Shown here: in pieces, positions 6,248-10,342 of the stretch | Layout of the letters: every line of letters begins with the position of its first letter | Position numbering within the stretch: position 1 is the stretch's first letter | NCBI GenBank assembly: GCA_046735115.1 | Contig: JBKPSR010000126.1 | Coordinates: 1 to 10,342, forward strand | DNA length: 10,342 bases | From: JACVRW01 sp046735115 | GTDB taxonomy: Bacteria > Actinomycetota > Thermoleophilia > Solirubrobacterales > Thermoleophilaceae | Reading direction: 5' to 3' | Made by a program: the position numbers and the translations under genes | The notes under the pieces: model-generated | The model's input: only the letters and a program-made list of their open reading frames with translations | What the model was told of the DNA's origin: nothing | Databases searched by the model: none

Positions 6248-7498
6248 ATGACCGCTTCCCGCCAGTCACGCGCCGGAGCGCAGGCGCTCGCCTGGGCTGT
6301 GTGCGCGCTGACCGTCGCCGTCGCGTTCGCATCGCTGGTCCTCGCGATCGTCGATCCGAACGTGGGCGGCCCGGCCCATGTGAGTGCGTCCGGACCCACC
6401 CCCCAGGACGAGCCGGAGGGTGGGTACGTCGTATACGCGGCCTTGAGTGCGCTCGTGTTCTCGGCATTCGCATTGGTCGGCGCCATCGTGGCGATCAGGC
6501 GTCCCCGTAACCCCGTCGGCTGGTTTTTCGGCGCCGGGGCGCTCCTGTGGTCGCTCGGTGTGCTCTCGGGCGGCCTCTACTGGCACATGGCGTTCGGGCG
6601 CGCGAACCCTCCCGTGGCGGCCGACTACGTCGCGTGGCTCGGGACCTGGACCTTCCTGCCGGCGTTCGTGCTCCTGCTGGCCCTCGTCCCGCTTCTCTTC
6701 CCGACCGGCGCGCCTCCGAGCCCGCGCTGGCGCAAGGTGGGCTGGACGGCGGCCGTCCTAGGCGTGGTGGCCACCGTGAGCAACGCCCTCGCGCCGGGAT
6801 CCCTCGAGGCCGCCGACTTCCCCTGGGTGGACAATCCGTTCGGAGTGGGCGGCCTCGAGCTCGACAGGCTGGCCGCTGTGTCGTTCCCCGTGGTGGGCGC
6901 GGCCGCGCTCGCGAGCATCGCCTCGCTCGTCGTCCGCTACCGCCGCGCGCACGGGGTCGAGCGGCAGCAGCTCAAGTGGGTCGCGGGGGCCGCCTGCCTG
7001 CTGGTCGTGGCCGCTGTTGGCGGCGAGGTCGCGTCGCCCTGGCTCGGCTCGGGCGCCGGGTGGATCGGAATCCTCCTGGGCCTGCTGTGCATCGCGATCG
7101 CAATGGGGGTCGCGCTTCTGCGCCATCGCCTCTACGACCTCGACGTCGTGGTCAACCGCGCCCTGGTCTACGGCGCGCTGACGGCAATCCTCGCTGCCAC
7201 CTACGCGGGCACCGTGCTGCTCCTGCAGCTCGTGCTGAGTCCCTCGTCGAATCTGGCGATCGCGGTGTCGACCCTCGCCGTGGCGGGCTTCTTCTACCCG
7301 GCACGGACTCGGGTACAGAGGCTCGTGGATCGCCGCTTCTACCGGCGCAAGTACGACGCGCAGCGTACGGTCGACAGCTTCTCCGCACGCCTTCGCGACG
7401 AGCTCGATCTCGCCGCGCTCAGCAGCGACCTACGCGGGGTGGTGCGCGAGACGCTCCAGCCCGCGCACGTGACCCTGTGGCTCCGGGAACGGCCATGA
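6248..7498 (+). CDS. polytopic membrane protein, kinase-less sensor-like module (copy A)
   Basis: A protein of 416 aa with about ten hydrophobic segments: roughly 11-35, 60-83, 90-115, 134-152, 163-183, 208-230, 241-262, 272-292, 306-330 and 335-351. After the eighth segment comes LLRHRLYDLDVVVNRALVYG. After the last comes PARTRVQRLVDRRFYRRKYDAQRTVDSF, and the protein ends at LQPAHVTLWLRERP. These signatures are known from N-terminal membrane sensor parts of actinobacterial and chloroflexi signalling proteins. Here no histidine-kinase, GAF or cyclase domain follows, so the C-terminal tail of about 65 aa must act through a partner. The next gene is a paralogue, overlapping by ATGA. The start is uncertain: I prefer the ATG at 6248 because it places the first membrane segment close to the N-terminus, but an ATG at 6203 and a TTG at 6194 are in frame. 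None of the three has a clear ribosome binding site. The signal sensed is unknown. Confidence 0.85.
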   Translation: MTASRQSRAGAQALAWAVCALTVAVAFASLVLAIVDPNVGGPAHVSASGPTPQDEPEGGYVVYAALSALVFSAFALVGAIVAIRRPRNPVGWFFGAGALLWSLGVLSGGLYWHMAFGRANPPVAADYVAWLGTWTFLPAFVLLLALVPLLFPTGAPPSPRWRKVGWTAAVLGVVATVSNALAPGSLEAADFPWVDNPFGVGGLELDRLAAVSFPVVGAAALASIASLVVRYRRAHGVERQQLKWVAGAACLLVVAAVGGEVASPWLGSGAGWIGILLGLLCIAIAMGVALLRHRLYDLDVVVNRALVYGALTAILAATYAGTVLLLQLVLSPSSNLAIAVSTLAVAGFFYPARTRVQRLVDRRFYRRKYDAQRTVDSFSARLRDELDLAALSSDLRGVVRETLQPAHVTLWLRERP

Positions 7499-8676
7499 CG
7501 CGCCCGCGCTCCAAGAACCTGCTGGCCTGGGGCCTCGCGGCGCTCGCGCTGCTGCTCATGTCGGGCGCGGAAGTACTCGGGCGATCCGCCGGAGGCGGCA
7601 GCGGGGTCTTCATATGGGCCATTGCAATCACCTTCGCCGCGCTGGGTGCCCTGATCGCGTCGCGCCACCCCGACAACGCGATCGGCTGGCTCTTCCTTGG
7701 AGCCGCGGTCTCGGCGGGCATCGGGTATTTGGCCGGCGCGTACGCCCATCACTGGCTCGACACCGGCGACGGGCCGGCACTGGTCGGCAAGACGGCGGCC
7801 GCCTACTCGAGCGTCTCGTGGTTCCCCTGGATACTCGTTCCCTCGACCTTTCTGCTGCTGCTCTTTCCAGACGGTCACCTGCTGTCGCGACGCTGGCGAC
7901 GGGTCGCATGGTGCGCAGCAGGGGGTATCGCTCTGGGGTTCGTGACCCAGGGTCTCCTCGCCGGCCCCCTCGAGGACTATCCACAGGTGACGAACCCGTA
8001 TGGAGTCGACAGCCCCGTGATCGATCTCCTTTCCGGGGTCGCGGTGTTCCTGATCGTGGTAGGGATCGTAGGCTCCTCCGCCTCCCTCATCCTCAGGTTC
8101 CGCCGGGCGCGGGGCGAGCAGCGCCAGCAGATGAAGTGGATTGCATTCGCCGGCGCCGTGGCCGGCGTGTGCGTAATCGTCTTCACCGTCCTCTACGACG
8201 TGGTCGGCGAGACCGTGGCGAACAGCGGCATCATGCTCGGCGTCCTCTGCCTGCCGCTGGCGGCCGGGCTGGCGATCCTGCGATACCGCCTCTACGACAT
8301 CGATGTGGTCATCAACCGCACGCTCGTATACGGTGCGCTATCCGCCACGCTGGCCGCCGCCTACCTGGGGTGTGTGCTGCTGCTGCAGCTTGTCCTCGAC
8401 GGGGTCACCGGCGACTCGAGCCTCGCCGTCGCGGGATCGACGCTCGCCGTCGCCGCACTCGTCCGCCCCGCCCGTACGCGCATCCAGGCGGCGGTCGACC
8501 GGCGCTTCTTCCGGCGCAAGTACGACGCGGCCCAGACGCTCGACCGCTTCGGCGTGCAGATCCGGGACGAGGTGGATCTCGGCGCCCTAAGAGCGGAGCT
8601 GCGCTCGGTGGTCGCGGACACGATGCAGCCGGCGCACGTGTCTGTGTGGCTGCGGTCGCCGGGGGGTGTCCGGTGA
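7495..8676 (+). CDS. polytopic membrane protein, kinase-less sensor-like module (copy B)
   Basis: A protein of 393 aa, paralogous to the preceding gene along its whole length. Shared blocks include NAIGWLFLGA, the RGEQRQQMKWIA loop, LRYRLYDIDVVINRTLVYGAL, RPARTRIQAAVDRRFFRRKYDAAQTLDRF and the terminal QPAHVSVWLR. About nine or ten hydrophobic segments alternate with short loops, and the N-terminal loop after the first segment is shorter than in copy A. No catalytic domain follows the cytoplasmic tail. The ATG at 7495 overlaps the stop of copy A by four bases (ATGA), and its own stop overlaps the GTG of the cyclase (GTGA), so the three are translationally coupled. A heterodimeric membrane sensor feeding the cyclase and phosphatase is a reasonable inference; no ligand-binding motif is recognisable. 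Confidence 0.88.
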   Translation: MTRPRSKNLLAWGLAALALLLMSGAEVLGRSAGGGSGVFIWAIAITFAALGALIASRHPDNAIGWLFLGAAVSAGIGYLAGAYAHHWLDTGDGPALVGKTAAAYSSVSWFPWILVPSTFLLLLFPDGHLLSRRWRRVAWCAAGGIALGFVTQGLLAGPLEDYPQVTNPYGVDSPVIDLLSGVAVFLIVVGIVGSSASLILRFRRARGEQRQQMKWIAFAGAVAGVCVIVFTVLYDVVGETVANSGIMLGVLCLPLAAGLAILRYRLYDIDVVINRTLVYGALSATLAAAYLGCVLLLQLVLDGVTGDSSLAVAGSTLAVAALVRPARTRIQAAVDRRFFRRKYDAAQTLDRFGVQIRDEVDLGALRAELRSVVADTMQPAHVSVWLRSPGGVR

Positions 8677-9263
8677 GCCGGCGAGTGGAGCCCGAGTGGG
8701 CGATGGTGACGATCGTGATCGTCGACATCCGCGGCTTCACGACCTTCGCCGATCGCTCGACCGCTCACGAGGCGGTCGCCTACCTGAACGAGTTCTTCGG
8801 TCTGGCCGTCCCGATTCTGGAGGGGCACGGCGGGCACGCGAACAAGCTGCTTGGCGATGGCATCCTGGGCGTTTTCGGCGCCCCCGAACGTCTCCCCGAC
8901 CACGCCGACCGCGCGCTCGCGGCCGCGGTGGAAATGCTCGCGGCGGTCGACTCCCAGTTCGGCGAGCGCTGCCGAGTCGGGATCGGGATCAACTCCGGCC
9001 TCGTGCTCGTGGGCAGCATCGGCGGTGGCGGACTCACCGAGTACGGCGTGATCGGGGATCCGGTGAACGTCGCGGCGCGCATCCAGGACGCCACCCGCAC
9101 GCTGTGCGAGCCGCTGCTCCTCACCGAGGCCACGCGCTGCCTGCTCGAGGACACGGAGAGATCCCTCGAGACGCGCGGATCGCTGCGGCTGAAGGGGAAA
9201 TCCGAGCCGGTGGCGGTCTACGGCCTCGGCTCCCGTAACGCTTCCCGGACGGCGCTCGCCTAG
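8673..9263 (+). CDS. class III adenylate/guanylate cyclase, stand-alone catalytic domain
   Basis: A protein of 196 aa consisting almost entirely of one class III cyclase homology domain. The metal-binding aspartates are Asp18 (VDIRGFTTFAD) and Asp62 (NKLLGDGILGVFGAP). Lys58 sits at the base-recognition lysine position. The transition-state residues Asn132 and Arg136 are in GDPVNVAARIQ. The second base-specifying position, normally Asp or Thr just before V-x-G-D, is Gly125 (TEYGVIGD), which is unusual. The sequence otherwise predicts conversion of ATP to cAMP; GTP is less likely because of Lys58. The enzyme should be soluble and active as a dimer. The GTG start at 8673 overlaps the TGA of the membrane-protein gene (GTGA) and is preceded by a G-run. 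There is no N-terminal sensor domain, so the upstream membrane proteins may supply regulation. The 3' end carries an operator-like motif. Confidence 0.93.
   Translation: MSRRVEPEWAMVTIVIVDIRGFTTFADRSTAHEAVAYLNEFFGLAVPILEGHGGHANKLLGDGILGVFGAPERLPDHADRALAAAVEMLAAVDSQFGERCRVGIGINSGLVLVGSIGGGGLTEYGVIGDPVNVAARIQDATRTLCEPLLLTEATRCLLEDTERSLETRGSLRLKGKSEPVAVYGLGSRNASRTALA
9234..9251 (+). promoter_or_regulatory. operator-like motif CGTAACGCTTCCCGGACG before the phosphatase gene
   Basis: The motif lies inside the last codons of the cyclase gene and ends 23 bases before the phosphatase ATG. It differs from the copy at 6162-6179 by one base in 18 and has the same 11-bp half-site spacing. It may mark an internal promoter or a regulator site for the phosphatase. 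Because it is coding, chance or codon constraint cannot be excluded. Confidence 0.4.
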
Positions 9264-9269
9264 AAAGGA
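9264..9269 (+). promoter_or_regulatory. ribosome binding site deciding the phosphatase start
   Basis: AAAGGA lies directly after the cyclase stop and 5 bases before the ATG at 9275. An earlier in-frame ATG at 9269 overlaps this site, so 9275 is the better start. Confidence 0.7.
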
Positions 9270-9274
9270 TGCGG

Positions 9275-10342
9275 ATGACTGCCCTGACGAGAACCTTCCG
9301 GGATAGGCTGAAGCGGCGTCCCGCAGACGCCGCGGGCACGTCGATCGAGGTGGCTCGCCCGGAGGCGATCGGCGCACCGGAGCAGTCTCCGGTCGAGATC
9401 GGGCCCAACGATCCGCTGCTCGCCTACTTCCAGAGCGCGAGCGAGGCCGTGGACATCGACGCGCTCGAGCTCGACTCGCCCGCGCTTCGCGAGCTCAGGG
9501 CGGCGGGCGTGAAGCTGGCGATCCCGCTCGTGAGCCAGGGCGAGCTGATCGGCGTCCTCAACCTCGGCCCGCGGCTCTCGGAGCAGGACTACTCGTCCGA
9601 CGACCGCAGGCTGCTCGAGAAGCTGGCCGCACAGGCGGCGCCCGCGCTGCGCGTGGCTCAGCTGGTTCGCGAGCAGAAGGCGGAGGCGGCGACCCGCCAG
9701 CGCTTCGAGCAGGAGCTCGAGGTGGCCCGGCTGATCCAGCAGAACTTCCTGCCGCGGGAGCTGCCCAAGCTGCCCGGCTGGCAGATCGCGGCCTACTACC
9801 GGCCGGCCCGCGAGGTCGGCGGCGACTTCTACGACGTGATACCGCTGCCGGACGGACGGGTGGCGTTCGTGGTCGGCGACGTGACCGACAAGGGTGTGCC
9901 CGCCGCGCTCGTCATGTCGGCGACCCGCAGCGTCCTGCGCGCCTCGGCCGGGCGCCTGGTCGAGCCCGGCGCCGTGCTCGAGCGTGTCAACGACCACCTC
10001 TGCCCCGACATGCCGGAGAAGATGTTCGTGACCTGCCTGTACGGCGTGCTCGATCCAGCTAGCGGGCACCTGCGCTTCGCGAACGCGGGCCACGACCTGC
10101 CCTACGTGAAGACCGCGGATGGCGTGGTCGAGCTGCGCGCCCGCGGTATGCCGCTGGGGCTCATGCCGGGCATGGCCTACGAGGAGAAGGAGGCCACGGT
10201 CGAGCCGGGCGACAGCGTGCTGCTGCACTCCGACGGCGTCGTCGAGGCGCATGACTCGCAGCGCGACATGTTCGGGTTCCCCCGCCTGAAGGAGACGGTG
10301 GCCCGCGGGGCGGGCGGCCAAGAGCTGATCGACCGCGTGCTC
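9275..10342 (+). CDS. GAF-SpoIIE (PP2C-type) serine/threonine phosphatase, C-terminus beyond window
   Basis: The first 356 residues are present and the frame is still open at the right edge. After a basic N-terminus (TRTFRDRLKRR) comes a shortened GAF-like domain at about 45-130, with DPLLAYFQS, ELDSPALRELRAAGVKLAIPLVSQGELIGVLNLG and DDRRLLEKLAAQAAPALR. A coiled-coil linker follows at about 130-157 (REQKAEAATRQRFEQELEVAR). The SpoIIE domain begins at IQQNFLPRELPKLPGW and has the metal-binding motifs VGGDFYD (Asp184), VVGDVTDKGVPAALVM (Asp202), ANAGHDLPY and LLHSDGVVEAHD (Asp320). It should dephosphorylate a phosphoprotein, in this family often an anti-sigma-factor antagonist, so STAS and anti-sigma genes may lie to the right. 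It is the fourth gene of the sensor operon, 11 bp after the cyclase stop. Family comparison from memory suggests only a few tens of residues are missing. Confidence 0.92.
   Translation, partial: MTALTRTFRDRLKRRPADAAGTSIEVARPEAIGAPEQSPVEIGPNDPLLAYFQSASEAVDIDALELDSPALRELRAAGVKLAIPLVSQGELIGVLNLGPRLSEQDYSSDDRRLLEKLAAQAAPALRVAQLVREQKAEAATRQRFEQELEVARLIQQNFLPRELPKLPGWQIAAYYRPAREVGGDFYDVIPLPDGRVAFVVGDVTDKGVPAALVMSATRSVLRASAGRLVEPGAVLERVNDHLCPDMPEKMFVTCLYGVLDPASGHLRFANAGHDLPYVKTADGVVELRARGMPLGLMPGMAYEEKEATVEPGDSVLLHSDGVVEAHDSQRDMFGFPRLKETVARGAGGQELIDRVL

Noticed and set aside
4207..6510. A very long plus-strand open frame (767 codons) antisense to the regulator and running through the divergent region.
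   Set aside because: It lies opposite the clearly recognisable BTAD/ATPase gene, crosses the promoter region and the small gene in another frame, and its translation is low-complexity Arg/Pro/Ala/Gly. It is a by-product of high GC content.
6547..7494. A 5' extension of the second membrane-protein frame through the first membrane-protein gene.
   Set aside because: The extension is out of frame with copy A and translates to Arg/Pro/Gly-rich sequence. The ATGA overlap at 7495 marks the true start.
9260..10321. A 353-codon minus-strand open frame opposite the phosphatase.
   Set aside because: The plus strand encodes an unmistakable GAF-SpoIIE protein. The antisense translation has no recognisable domain and is His/Arg/Leu-rich.

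Overview
The window is very GC-rich, gene-dense DNA with many GTG starts, 4-bp start/stop overlaps and actinobacterial-type gene families. A soil actinobacterium, possibly of the class Thermoleophilia, is the best guess. This rests on composition and on recognised gene families, not on a marker gene. No rRNA, tRNA, CRISPR array, insertion sequence or phage gene was seen.

Left half, minus strand (5577 down to 1). A large SARP/BTAD-type regulator with an ATPase module and TPR repeats is followed in the same direction by a tightly packed set of four genes. They encode a zinc-less MDR dehydrogenase, a divergent 6-pyruvoyl-tetrahydropterin-synthase-like protein, a GT4 glycosyltransferase and a SAM methyltransferase cut off by the window edge. 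The last three junctions are a 3-bp gap, a GTGA overlap and an ATGA overlap, so the set is almost certainly one transcript. The enzyme types suggest a small modified and glycosylated metabolite, perhaps pterin-derived, but the product cannot be read from the sequence.

Right half, plus strand (5679 to the end). A small single-pass membrane protein with an acidic, Ala/Val-rich repeated tail is transcribed divergently from the regulator. A signalling operon follows: two tandem paralogous polytopic membrane proteins that look like sensor modules without a kinase domain, a class III nucleotide cyclase, and a GAF-SpoIIE (PP2C-type) phosphatase that runs off the right edge. Junctions are ATGA, GTGA and an 11-bp gap with its own ribosome binding site. 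The phosphatase is easily missed because its reading frame has no stop inside the window.

The most interesting non-coding signal is an 18-bp motif, CGTAACGNTTNNNGRACG, seen three times on the plus strand. It lies in the regulator/small-protein divergent region, in front of the sensor operon, and just in front of the phosphatase. Its half sites are 11 bp apart, the spacing typical of SARP-family operators. In the divergent region the unit is a near-perfect tandem 11-bp repeat. This suggests, but does not prove, that the BTAD regulator or a relative controls the membrane-signalling operon as well as its own region.
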